From positions 155,854 to 219,853 of the forward strand of contig NZ_JAGGOT010000051.1 in assembly GCF_018614195.1 (NCBI RefSeq): DNA of 64,000 bases. The letters are read 5' to 3'. Every line of letters starts with the position of its first letter. Position 1 is the first letter of the stretch. Made by a program: the position numbers and the translations under genes. The notes under the pieces are model-generated. The model saw nothing but the letters and a program-made list of their open reading frames with translations. It was not told the DNA's origin and made no database searches. Origin of the DNA: Streptomyces sp. ISL-43. GTDB taxonomy: Bacteria > Actinomycetota > Actinomycetes > Streptomycetales > Streptomycetaceae. Positions 41,285 to 49,082 of this stretch are shown here, piece by piece.

Positions 41285-43018
41285 TCAACTCAGCCAGGGA
41301 AGCATGGGGTTGACCCACCCGGATGCCAGCAGGCCGGTGAGCAGGAGGATCGCCGAGGCCGCGAGGGTTTCGGGCCAGCGGCGGGGCAGCACGCCGCTGC
41401 GGGGGCGCGGGAACGCCCGTACACCGGTGCGCCGGCGGACGGCGGCCGGAGCCGGGTCGACCCCGTCAGTGGTGTCCGTACGCTCGGAGGACGCCGCCGG
41501 GCGGAACTCGGTGATCAGGTCGCGGATCAGCGGACCATTGATGTGGCACTGCACCAGGAAGTAGAGGAGCAGGCCCCAGTTGGGCTCCCAGCCGTTGCGT
41601 GCCACGGCCAGCGCGAGACCCGCGGCGGCCGCGCCGTTGGAGAGGACGAGCCAGAGCAGCGAGACGCCCACCACCTGGCGGGCCATCCCGCCGCGGGAGG
41701 CTGAGCTCCGGGTGCCGGTGGGCACCCAGTCGGCGCTGCGGCCGCGCAGTGTGTGCAGGAACGCGGTGGCGGCGGCGACGCTCGTCAGGACGTTCGCCCG
41801 GATCACCTCCACCCGCCAGCGGGTCCGGCTGATCCGCGGCAGCAGCACGTGCCAGAGCCATAGCGGGGCGAGCAACGGCAGGACGTGCCAGGGCCGGATG
41901 TCGTCCGGGTACCAGAACATCATCACCAGGGGCGGCAGCGGAGCCGCGAAGGTGTTCACGGCGGCGGCCAGGTAGCCGACGACGCCCTCGTAGAAGCACA
42001 GTCGCATCCGCCAGGGCGCGCCCATCCGCCGCAGTACCGGGGTGCCGAGCAGGTGGAGGTTGCCCATCGCCCACCGGTACTGCTGGTTGACGAAGGAGGT
42101 GACTTCGTCGGGGGAGGTGCCCTTGGCGACCAACACCGGTACGTACAGGGTGCGGAACCCCTGTTCGTGCAGGGCGAGTCCGGTGTACAGGTCCTCGCTG
42201 TGGTCGAGGCGGGCGAAGCCGCCGGCCAGGTCGATGGCGCTGCGCCGGTAGACGGCGTTGCTGCCGCAGCAGATGGCGGCGTCGCTCGCGTCCCGGGACG
42301 GCTGGATCCAGCGGAAGAACCACTCCTGGGCGGAGCCCGCGGCCCGCTGGATCCAGCCCATGGTCTCGTCGGTGTCGAAGCACTGCGGGCTCTGCACGAT
42401 GCCGACGGCGGGGTCGGACAAGTACGGGACGAGATGGCGCAGGAAGTCCGCCCGGGGTGCGAAGTCGGCGTCGAGGATGGCGATGAACTCGGCGCCGCTC
42501 AGGGTCAGCGCGTGGTTGAGGTTGCCGGCTTTCTTCAGGTGTCCCCGGTCCGGGCGTACGACGTACTCGTAGCCGTACGAGGCGGCCAGCGCGGCGACTT
42601 CGGGCCGGTCGGCGTCGTCCAGGACCCAAGTGGTCAGTGCGCCGGGCCAGTCGACGGCCGCGACGGCGCGGTAGGCGTTGGCCAGGACGGGGAGCGGTTC
42701 GCCGCAGGTCGGCAAGTACAGGTCCACGTCGGGTAGTCGGGCGGGCTGCCAGGCGTGTACGAGTACTTCGTGCGAGGGCCGGGTCAGCCGGCGCTGGCGC
42801 AGGCTGTTCACCGAGGAGAGGGCGAGGGCGACGACGTTGAGCCCGAGGACGGCGAGGAAGGCCCACAGGGCCGGGGTCCGCAGCGCGAAGGTGAACATGG
42901 TCGCCGCGGTGAAGACGAAGGCGAGCGAGGTGCTGATGAGGACCCAGCGTCGTTGCGGGCCGAAGTACCAGTAGAGCTCTTCGTCAGAAGGCGGTTGCGG
43001 AAGATGATGAAAGGTCAT
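41285..43018 (-). CDS. family 2 processive glycosyltransferase (cellulose synthase-like)
   Basis: The 577-residue membrane GT2 has two N-terminal membrane helices and a cytoplasmic GT-A domain with the D,D,D,QxxRW set: TWVLDDADRPE, the metal-binding AILDADFAPRADF, the acceptor-site Asp in RLDHSEDLYTG, and VNQQYRWAMGNLHLLGTP. Several C-terminal helices form the translocation pore. It would polymerise and export a beta-glycan from UDP-sugar. No PilZ domain is present, so direct c-di-GMP control is not expected. ATG 43018 follows GGGGGA. It is the first gene of an operon with the acyltransferase/SGNH/GH16 protein. Confidence 0.9.
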   Translation of the reverse strand: MTFHHLPQPPSDEELYWYFGPQRRWVLISTSLAFVFTAATMFTFALRTPALWAFLAVLGLNVVALALSSVNSLRQRRLTRPSHEVLVHAWQPARLPDVDLYLPTCGEPLPVLANAYRAVAAVDWPGALTTWVLDDADRPEVAALAASYGYEYVVRPDRGHLKKAGNLNHALTLSGAEFIAILDADFAPRADFLRHLVPYLSDPAVGIVQSPQCFDTDETMGWIQRAAGSAQEWFFRWIQPSRDASDAAICCGSNAVYRRSAIDLAGGFARLDHSEDLYTGLALHEQGFRTLYVPVLVAKGTSPDEVTSFVNQQYRWAMGNLHLLGTPVLRRMGAPWRMRLCFYEGVVGYLAAAVNTFAAPLPPLVMMFWYPDDIRPWHVLPLLAPLWLWHVLLPRISRTRWRVEVIRANVLTSVAAATAFLHTLRGRSADWVPTGTRSSASRGGMARQVVGVSLLWLVLSNGAAAAGLALAVARNGWEPNWGLLLYFLVQCHINGPLIRDLITEFRPAASSERTDTTDGVDPAPAAVRRRTGVRAFPRPRSGVLPRRWPETLAASAILLLTGLLASGWVNPMLPWLS

Positions 43019-43430
43019 AAAGTCCCCCACGGCTGTTTTATGCGTCCGTGTCAGGTGGCCACCATAGCGCCAAAGGTATAGACCATTTGTTGCGGGACGG
43101 CCAACAGGCCGAATGAGCCACGGGATTGGCGCGTCTCATGTGGTCCAGACCTCTTGAGCGCCCATTCGACCGGCCGTGCCCCGTCCCGCCGGGAAGACGC
43201 AGGTCACGTGGGGGTGAACGGACCTGAAAGACTTGCGTGACCGGGCCGCGAACCACCACGAGACGTCGCGGCGACGCCATGGAGCGGGGCTCGTCACCGC
43301 TCACTTGACCCGCTATCGATGGCCCGGGTCTTCACGGGCCACGGTTCGCTTCGGCGCCCCGGGCAGCGCCGCCCCGGATCACGGCCTCGCCGCGCTCTGC
43401 GACAAGAGCGGACCGGGAAGGCGGAGGACG
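43019..43430. other. intergenic region upstream of the glycan synthase
   Basis: About 410 bases lie between the GT2 start and the dihydrofolate reductase stop, with no convincing gene on either strand. The part nearest the GT2 gene is less GC-rich, contains a DasR-like 16-mer (43072-43087), and is the probable promoter region. Confidence 0.5.
43072..43087 (-). promoter_or_regulatory. DasR-like (GntR/HutC) candidate site before the glycan operon
   Basis: On the minus strand the 16-mer reads AATGGTCTATACCTTT. It matches the DasR-responsive-element consensus (ACTGGTCTAGACCACT) at 11 positions, including the core TGGTCTA and ACC. It lies about 55 bases upstream of the GT2 start. This is a motif resemblance only. 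Confidence 0.4.
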
Positions 43431-43940
43431 CTACCGGGTGTATCTGCGGATGCGGTAGCGCAGCCCGGACGTCGAGGACCGCCAGCCGCCGTCTTCGGTG
43501 AGACTCCACGTGGCGTCCGGTACCGGGGCGTAGGTATCGCCGTTCACGGGCGAGTCGACCTCGGTCACCGACAGCATCGCGGCGTGGGCCAGGGCCGCCC
43601 GGTAGATTTCACCGCCACCGATCACCCATGCCTCGGCAGGGACGGCTGCGCCCGGTTCCGGCGACTCGGCCGCGAGCTCCAGCGCGTGGGCGATGGACCC
43701 GGCACGCTCCGCGCCCTCGGCCGCCCACTGTGGGTCGCGCGTCACCACGATGTTGCGCCTGCCGGACAGCGGACGGAATCGTGGAGGCAGCGAATCCCAC
43801 GTCTTGCGCCCCATCACCACGGGGTGGCCGAGGGTGGTCGCCTTGAAATGCGCCAGGTCCTCAGGCAGTCGCCACGGAATCGCGTTGTCCGCGCCGATCA
43901 CACCGTCGGTGGTCTGCGCCCAGATCAGCCCGATGTTCAT
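43431..43940 (-). CDS. folA: dihydrofolate reductase
   Basis: The 169-residue enzyme begins MNIGLIWAQTTDGVIGADNA and has IPWRLPEDLAHFKATTLGHP with the substrate-binding acidic residue, the NADPH-binding blocks VVMGRKTWDSLPPRFRPLSG and RRNIVVTRDP, and AWVIGGGEIYRAAL. It reduces dihydrofolate to tetrahydrofolate, regenerating the cofactor consumed by thymidylate synthase. Its ATG overlaps the thyA stop as ATGA, so the two are co-translated. Confidence 0.95.
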   Translation of the reverse strand: MNIGLIWAQTTDGVIGADNAIPWRLPEDLAHFKATTLGHPVVMGRKTWDSLPPRFRPLSGRRNIVVTRDPQWAAEGAERAGSIAHALELAAESPEPGAAVPAEAWVIGGGEIYRAALAHAAMLSVTEVDSPVNGDTYAPVPDATWSLTEDGGWRSSTSGLRYRIRRYTR

Positions 43941-44734
43941 ACCGCGACCGGAGCCTTGATGGCGGGGTGGTGCTGGTAGCCGAGGATTTCCACATCGGAG
44001 TAGGCGTAATCGAAGAGAGAGTCGGCTTGACGCAGACGCAGTCCGGGGAACTCGAACGGGGTGCGCGAGAGCTGCTCGGTCACCTGCTCGGTGTGGTTGT
44101 CGTAGATGTGGCAGTCGCCGCCGGTCCAGATGAAGTCGCCCGGCTCGAGGCCGACCTGCTGCGCCACCATGTGGGTGAGCAGGGCGTAGCTGGCGATGTT
44201 GAACGGGACACCGAGGAACAGGTCCGCGCTGCGCTGGTACAGCTGGCAGGAGAGCTTGCCGTCGGCGACGTAGAACTGGAAGAAGGCGTGACACGGCGCG
44301 AGCGCCATCGCGGGCAGTTCGGCGACGTTCCAGGCCGAGACGATCATCCGGCGGGAGTCCGGGTCGCGGCGCAGCGTGTCGAGGACCTCGCTGATCTGGT
44401 CGATGTGGCTGCCGTCCGGGGTGGGCCAGGAGCGCCACTGCACACCGTAGACCGGGCCGAGCTCGCCGTCCGCGTCCGCCCACTCGTCCCAGATGGTGAC
44501 GCCGTGCTCGTGCAGCCAGCCGACGTTCGAGTCGCCGCGCAGGAACCACAGCAGCTCGTACACGATGGACTTGAGGTGCACCTTCTTGGTGGTGACCAGC
44601 GGGAACCCCTGCGAGAGGTCGTAGCGCAGTTGGTGCCCGAAGACACTCCGGGTGCCCGTGCCCGTCCGGTCGGCTTTGGCCGTCCCGGAAGTGAGCACCA
44701 AACGCAACAAGTCTTCGTACTGAGTATCCGCCAC
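43937..44734 (-). CDS. thyA: thymidylate synthase
   Basis: The 265-residue ThyA-type enzyme has RTGTGTRSVFGHQLRYDL at the dUMP phosphate site, catalytic Cys 148 in MALAPCHAFFQFYV, the following QLYQRSADLFLGVPFNIASY and FIWTGGDCHIYDNHTEQV. Length equals that of the E. coli enzyme. It methylates dUMP using methylene-tetrahydrofolate, which becomes dihydrofolate for FolA next door. GTG 44734 is the start that gives the family length. ThyA beside FolA is a compact pyrimidine module; many actinobacteria use ThyX instead or in addition. Confidence 0.95.
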   Translation of the reverse strand: MADTQYEDLLRLVLTSGTAKADRTGTGTRSVFGHQLRYDLSQGFPLVTTKKVHLKSIVYELLWFLRGDSNVGWLHEHGVTIWDEWADADGELGPVYGVQWRSWPTPDGSHIDQISEVLDTLRRDPDSRRMIVSAWNVAELPAMALAPCHAFFQFYVADGKLSCQLYQRSADLFLGVPFNIASYALLTHMVAQQVGLEPGDFIWTGGDCHIYDNHTEQVTEQLSRTPFEFPGLRLRQADSLFDYAYSDVEILGYQHHPAIKAPVAV

Positions 44735-44790
44735 AGCCGTCGAGTCTACTGGGCTGCGGGTACGGCACCGTGACCCCGCCTTCGTGCGTA

Positions 44791-44842
44791 CGTGACCGCG
44801 CTCCGTGACCGCGCTCCGTGACCGCGCTCCGTGACCGCGCAC
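44791..44842. repeat. 13-bp tandem repeat, four copies
   Basis: CGTGACCGCGCTC is repeated three times without error from 44791, and a fourth copy has one change (CGTGACCGCGCAC). It lies 57 bases upstream of the thyA start, in the expected promoter region. Confidence 0.85.
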
Positions 44843-45139
44843 CGCGCTGGGCCGGTCCCCCTTCCACGGGCCGTCGCGCCCGCAGGCCGGTGGCGTGTTC
44901 GGCACCATCGCGGAGCTGCTCCCCCGGCTCGGCGCGATCGTCATCGAGCCGGGCAGGGCCGGAGTCGTGTGCCGGGCGCAAGAGCACGCACACCCTCCGG
45001 CGGACATGCGAGACGCGCCATCGTCATCGAGATGACCCGCGAGGCCTCGAGGCCGCTCTCACGGGGGCGCGTCAGCCCTGACGGGCAAGACGCCGGTGCG
45101 CCGTGCGATCGATCGCCGCTGCCTTGTCGCTCGCGACGC
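44843..45139. other. intergenic stretch with a possible coding relic
   Basis: There is no confident gene. On the plus strand a GTG at 44895 opens 46 codons to 45035 beginning VFGTIAELLPRLGAIVIEPG, which reads like protein, but no ribosome site or family match was found. It may be a relic of a lost gene. Confidence 0.35.
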
Positions 45140-45173
45140 GGGAGCCGTCGCCGCCGGGGCGGCGACGGCTCCC
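45140..45173 (-). terminator. 16-bp-stem hairpin after the delta-60 repeat gene
   Basis: GGGAGCCGTCGCCGCC and its perfect complement GGCGGCGACGGCTCCC face each other around GG. It lies 17 bases past the stop of the minus-strand delta-60 repeat gene and is the likely terminator of that transcript. Confidence 0.8.
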
Positions 45174-45189
45174 GTAGGAGAAACGGGTG

Positions 45190-47232
45190 TCAGGGGCAGC
45201 TGATGCGGATGTCGCCCGTGTCGGTGGTGCAGGTGTCGGTGCCGCTGCCTCCGTTGGCAGTGTCGTTGCCGGAGACGCCGTCGGTGGTGGTGAGGCGGTC
45301 GTTGCCGTAGTAGCCGGTCAGGGTGTCGTTGCCCGGACCGCCGTTCATCGTGTCGTCGCCGAAGCCGCCGTCGAGGTTGTCGTTGCCGTAGCCGCCGTGC
45401 ACGGTGTCGTTGCCGTAGCTCGCGCGCACGGTGTCGTTGCCGCCGAGGGCGCAGATCACGTCGTTGCCGTATCCGCCGTTCAGGGTGTCCGCGCCGCTGG
45501 TCCCGATGATCGTGCAGCCGCGGGCGTTGTTCACCGGGGTGGTCGCGGTGGCCGTGTTGTCGGAGGTCGCCGGGTCCGGCTGGGCGGCGCTGACGTTGAC
45601 CGTGTTCGTGACCGTTCCGGTGGCCCTGGGCTCGGTCGTCACGCTGACCGTCGCGCTCGCACCCGGCGCCAGGGAGCCGAGGGCGCAGTTGGCCCCCGTC
45701 GCGGTGGTCGTACAGGTGCCTTGCGAGGGAGCGGCCGAGACGAGGGTCACGCCGGCTCCGGAGAGGGTGTCCGACAGCGTGACGCCGGTCGCGGTGGCGG
45801 TGGAGCTCGCGGAGTTGGAGACCGTCACCACGTACGAGGCGCGGTCGCCGATGCTCACGGCGGTCGTACCGGTCTTCGTCACCGACAGGTTCGCGCTCGG
45901 CGGCTGGGGCGGGGTCTCGTCGCCGCCCTGGTAGCGGGCGAGGGCGAAGGCGAAGCCCGCCCCGTAGCCGGCCGCGACGATCTTGCCGTCCGGCTGTACG
46001 AGCACCCCGCGGGCCTCGTCGAAGTCCCCGAAGCCGGTGACCACGAAGCCGTCGCCGCCGAAACCGGTGTCCACGGTGCCGTTGGTGTTGAAGCGGGCCA
46101 GGCCGAAGTCGTTGGCCTCGGAGCTGTTCGGGTCGTCAGCCCGGCCGGCGAGGACGATCTTGCCGTTCTGCTGGAGCGCCATGGCGTACGCGATCCCACC
46201 GTCGCCGGGGAAGCCGACCGAGGTGCGCCCGCCGGTGCCGAAACCGCTGTCGGGGCTGCCGTCGGCGTTGTAGCGCAGCAGGGCGAAGCCGGCGCCTCCG
46301 GAACCCGCGGCGAGGATCTTGCCGTCCGGCTGCACCGCCACGGCGTTGCCGAACTCGGTGCCGCCGAAGTCCGCGGTCACCATGCCGTCACCGCTGAAGG
46401 TCGTGTCGAGGCTGCCGTTGGGCAGGTAGCGGGCCACGCCGATGTCGAAGGCGGTGTTGCCCACGTAACCGACCGAGACGATCTTGCCGTCCGGCTGGAG
46501 TGCCATGCCGCGGGCGATGCCGCCGCTGTCCTGCGGCGAGGTGGGCGTGAAGCCCGCGACCACCGCCCCGTCGCCACCGAGACCGGGGTCCAGGTTCCCG
46601 TTGGTGTCGAGGCGTACCAGCGCGAAGCCGCCACCTCCGCCCTTGCCCGCGGCGATGATCTTGCCGTCGGGCTGCACCGCCACGTCGGCGCCGTCCGCGG
46701 ACCCGCCGAACTCCTCGACCCGTCGCAGGCCGCCGTCGCCGAAACCGGTGTCCAGACTGCCGTCCGTGTTGTAGCGGGCCACGGAGAAGAAGCAGCAGCC
46801 ACCGCCCTCCTCCGCGATCACCTCGGTGGTGCCCGCCACGACGATCTTCCCGTCCGAGGGCTGGATCGCCACCGCGTTGGCCGCGTGGGCGCCGCCGCCG
46901 AAGTCGCTGGTCACCGTACCGTCACCGCCGAAGGCGGTGTCCAGGCTGCCGTCGGTGTCGTAGCGGCCGAGGGCGAAGCCGGCCTCGCTCAGGCCCACCA
47001 CGACCAGCTTGCCGTCGGCCTGCCGCGCGATGTCGTGACCTTCCGCGTAACCGCCGATGGCAGTGGTCACCCGGCCGTCGGGCCCGAAGCCGGGATCCAG
47101 ATCGCCGGGGGCGGCCAGCGCGGTGCCGGGCAGCGCCAGTACGAGCGCCAGACCGAGCGCGGCGGCCGACACCCCGGCCCTCCTGCCCGGCCTGCGGCGC
47201 CCTTCGGCTGGTCTCGGATGTGCGTGGATCAT
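45190..47232 (-). CDS. secreted delta-60 repeat / DUF11 / RTX-like calcium-binding protein
   Basis: The 680-residue precursor has a signal peptide (GVSAAALGLALVLALPGTAL then AAPG). About seven delta-60-type repeats follow, with the pattern ARYNTDGSLDTGFGDGG and VAVQPDGKIIAAG, likely a beta-propeller (residues about 45-410). Then come a DUF11-like domain (ANLSVTKTGTTAVSIGDRAS) and a C-terminal set of RTX-like nonapeptides (GGYGNDVICALGGNDTV, GGFGDDTMNGGPGNDTL). The C-terminal repeats should bind calcium and fold after secretion. No enzymatic domain is seen; extracellular binding or matrix function is likely. ATG 47232 follows GGAGG. Confidence 0.87.
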   Translation of the reverse strand: MIHAHPRPAEGRRRPGRRAGVSAAALGLALVLALPGTALAAPGDLDPGFGPDGRVTTAIGGYAEGHDIARQADGKLVVVGLSEAGFALGRYDTDGSLDTAFGGDGTVTSDFGGGAHAANAVAIQPSDGKIVVAGTTEVIAEEGGGCCFFSVARYNTDGSLDTGFGDGGLRRVEEFGGSADGADVAVQPDGKIIAAGKGGGGGFALVRLDTNGNLDPGLGGDGAVVAGFTPTSPQDSGGIARGMALQPDGKIVSVGYVGNTAFDIGVARYLPNGSLDTTFSGDGMVTADFGGTEFGNAVAVQPDGKILAAGSGGAGFALLRYNADGSPDSGFGTGGRTSVGFPGDGGIAYAMALQQNGKIVLAGRADDPNSSEANDFGLARFNTNGTVDTGFGGDGFVVTGFGDFDEARGVLVQPDGKIVAAGYGAGFAFALARYQGGDETPPQPPSANLSVTKTGTTAVSIGDRASYVVTVSNSASSTATATGVTLSDTLSGAGVTLVSAAPSQGTCTTTATGANCALGSLAPGASATVSVTTEPRATGTVTNTVNVSAAQPDPATSDNTATATTPVNNARGCTIIGTSGADTLNGGYGNDVICALGGNDTVRASYGNDTVHGGYGNDNLDGGFGDDTMNGGPGNDTLTGYYGNDRLTTTDGVSGNDTANGGSGTDTCTTDTGDIRISCP

Positions 47233-47491
47233 AGGCGTACGGACCTCCGGTCTTCGCGGCGTGCGGGGAGCAGCGCACAGCTTCGTACCGGAGCCACCCA
47301 CGGCCCGGAGAGCCGTGCCGTACTGCGCCCACTGGACCCAGGGGAACCACCCCGGCGGGGGAGCGCGCGGGGCGAGCGCGCTCTGGGCGGCGGTCCGCGC
47401 GCGGCGGGCCGGTGGGTGCGGAGTACCTCGAGGCTGTCGGGCGAGCTGACGTGACGTCGGGATCAGGGACGGGCCGGGCCGGGCCGGGCTG

Positions 47492-48292
47492 TCAGATCAC
47501 GTCCCAGGGGATGTCGGCCCAGGCGGTGTCGAGAGCATTTCCCAAAGCGCCGTCGTCGTCGGTGAATGTCACCTTGTCGATACTGGCCAGCGGTTGGCTG
47601 GGGCAGTGGGAATTGGTTGCCGCGGCAGCCCGCATCGCCGGAAGGTCGTCCGCGGTCAGACGCCTCGTCGACCAGGGCGTCCCGATCCGCGTCAAGCCAC
47701 CCTGCAGCAACTGCATGGTGATGCCCGGCAGGACGTCGGCCTGGGGCCATACGACCTGCTGCCCGTCCCAGAACGCGACGTTCCACACCGATCCCTCAAG
47801 AAGGCCCCCGTCGCGCCCCATGAACAGGACGTCGTCGAATCCGGCCGCTTGGGCCTGGCGCCGCTGATAGGTGAGCCCCATCGTCGCGGCGTGCTTGAGG
47901 TGCGGCAGCTCGCGTTCGTACGTCGCCGTGCGCACCCGCAGTGCCGGTCGCGGCGCATCGCCAACGGGGTCGGACACGGACACCATGACATCGGTCTCCG
48001 CTTCGGGCGCGCCGACGTCAGGTACGACGGTCACCCTCACCGATGCGTCCCGCACCTCGCCGAGCGCGTGCCGGATCAACTCCCGAATCCTGCCGTCGTC
48101 GCTCTCGACGCCCTCGCCGAAGAGCGCGAGCGACCCTCCCTCCAGCCTCCGCAGGTGCAGGTCGAGGCCACGGACCGACCCTTCGCGCACCTGCATCGAA
48201 GTGAAGTGCCCGTAGTTCCACGTGGCGACTCGGTGCAGGTCCGCGACCTCTGGGGGCCGGCCGTTGATCTCTATGTTCAGCACCCGGGTCAT
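47492..48292 (-). CDS. class IV PLP aminotransferase/aminodeoxychorismate lyase-like protein
   Basis: The 266-residue fold-type IV PLP protein has HFTSMQVREGSVRGLDLHLR near the N-terminus, the catalytic Lys in ELPHLKHAATMGLTYQRRQA, the Glu of the LLEGSVWNVAFWDGQQVVWP block, and the cofactor phosphate loop region LPGITMQLL. This pattern is shared by branched-chain aminotransferases, D-amino acid aminotransferases and 4-amino-4-deoxychorismate lyase. Substrate cannot be fixed. It has no folate or branched-chain neighbours except folA-thyA about 3 kb away. ATG 48292 lacks an obvious ribosome site. Confidence 0.85.
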   Translation of the reverse strand: MTRVLNIEINGRPPEVADLHRVATWNYGHFTSMQVREGSVRGLDLHLRRLEGGSLALFGEGVESDDGRIRELIRHALGEVRDASVRVTVVPDVGAPEAETDVMVSVSDPVGDAPRPALRVRTATYERELPHLKHAATMGLTYQRRQAQAAGFDDVLFMGRDGGLLEGSVWNVAFWDGQQVVWPQADVLPGITMQLLQGGLTRIGTPWSTRRLTADDLPAMRAAAATNSHCPSQPLASIDKVTFTDDDGALGNALDTAWADIPWDVI

Positions 48293-48420
48293 GCTGTCAC
48301 AGCGCGACCCGAACAAGATCGACAGGGGGCGCGGGACGGCGCCGGCCCTCGCACCGGATGTCCCTTCGATGAGTTACGCCGACACGGTACTGGGCGTGGG
48401 ACCGCCGGCGTCTGGTCGAG

Positions 48421-48702
48421 GTGCGAACCGTCGTCGGTGACGCCGGCGGTCCCGCCAGGATCCACCTGCGGCACGCCAGCGGCCGGATCACCGAACGCGA
48501 CCCCCACGCGGTGGCACGGGTCCTGGTGATCCACGACAACGTCAACGACGACTCGGCGAAGCTTCGCCTGCGCTTGGACCGCAGACGGCTCGCCGGGCGT
48601 CCGGGCCGTCCCCCCAAGCTCACGGAGTGGCGCGAGACGTGTCCAAGAGCCGACGTCAAGGGCAGGAACGCCCGGTGGGGCATGCCGGGAATCCCCGACT
48701 GA
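48421..48702 (+). CDS. possible hypothetical protein, unrecognised
   Basis: The 93-codon frame has plausible protein composition (ARIHLRHASGRITERDPHAV; ARVLVIHDNVNDDSAKLRLR) but no ribosome site before GTG 48421 and no family I recognise. An in-frame stop lies 48 bases upstream. It sits between the aminotransferase and a decayed DeoR gene, a stretch where gene remnants occur, so it may itself be a fragment. Confidence 0.3.
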   Translation: MRTVVGDAGGPARIHLRHASGRITERDPHAVARVLVIHDNVNDDSAKLRLRLDRRRLAGRPGRPPKLTEWRETCPRADVKGRNARWGMPGIPD

Positions 48703-48732
48703 CACAAGCCCCCGGCAAGATCCGAAAGAGAC

Positions 48733-49011
48733 GGCCTGGGTGTAGTGGATCCACGGCTCCGCCGTGCACCCGGCGCAGCAGAGGACGCGGGGTTCCTGGC
48801 GCGGGAGCCGTGGCAGGCAGCGACCAAGGACCGCCTGGGCGCCGCCGCGGCCGCGCTGGTGGAGCCCGGATCGCGGGGGCTGCTGGACGCGGGGACCGCG
48901 ACGGTGCACGTTGCCGGGCACCTGGCGGCCCGGGCCCCGCTGACGGTCGCCGTGCTGAGCCTTCAGGCCACGGTGTGCCTGGCCGACCGGGATCACCGCC
49001 GCGGAACCTGA
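48733..49011 (+). pseudogene. DeoR-family regulator remnant
   Basis: The frame from 48745 gives AATKDRLGAAAAALVEPGSR followed by GLLDAGTATVHVAGHLAARA and PLTVAVLSLQATVCLAD, matching the start of the DeoR effector (DeoRC) domain, in which EK-R-I-A-AA-LVE-G and LLD-GTT are conserved. Just upstream, another frame reads IHGSAVHPAQQ, like the RVHGGAV linker. The DNA-binding domain and most of the sensor domain are missing and the two pieces are in different frames. Four GATC-containing repeats follow directly, so an operator seems to have outlived its regulator. Confidence 0.6.
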
Positions 49012-49040
49012 TCGTTCGATCGTTTTGATCGGTCTTGATC
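49010..49040 (+). promoter_or_regulatory. GATC-repeat operator/promoter before the DUF2264 gene
   Basis: GATC occurs at 49010, 49018, 49027 and 49037 (spacing 8, 9 and 10 bases). The last two lie in TTGATC direct repeats exactly 10 bases apart. DeoR-family operators are often repeated short elements of this kind. A GATCAATAT follows at 49068. The stretch is much less GC-rich than its surroundings. Confidence 0.5.
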
Positions 49041-49082
49041 TACTCTATTGACCCGAGGCGGCCATTCGATCAATATCCCCGC

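Noticed and set aside
38214..41564. 1116-codon plus-strand frame opposite the acyltransferase fusion
   Set aside because: Antisense shadow without motifs or ribosome site; the minus strand encodes recognisable AT3, SGNH and GH16 domains.
43038..43304. 88-codon minus-strand frame upstream of the GT2 gene
   Set aside because: Lies over the probable promoter, has no ribosome site and no recognisable motif.
45187..47454. 755-codon plus-strand frame opposite the delta-60 gene
   Set aside because: Its repeats mirror the delta-60 repeats on the other strand; composition is Val/Gly/Arg-rich and non-protein-like.
47471..47492. GGGCC tandem repeats as a regulatory element
   Set aside because: Short, low-complexity and at the tail of the aminotransferase gene; no structure beyond simple repetition.
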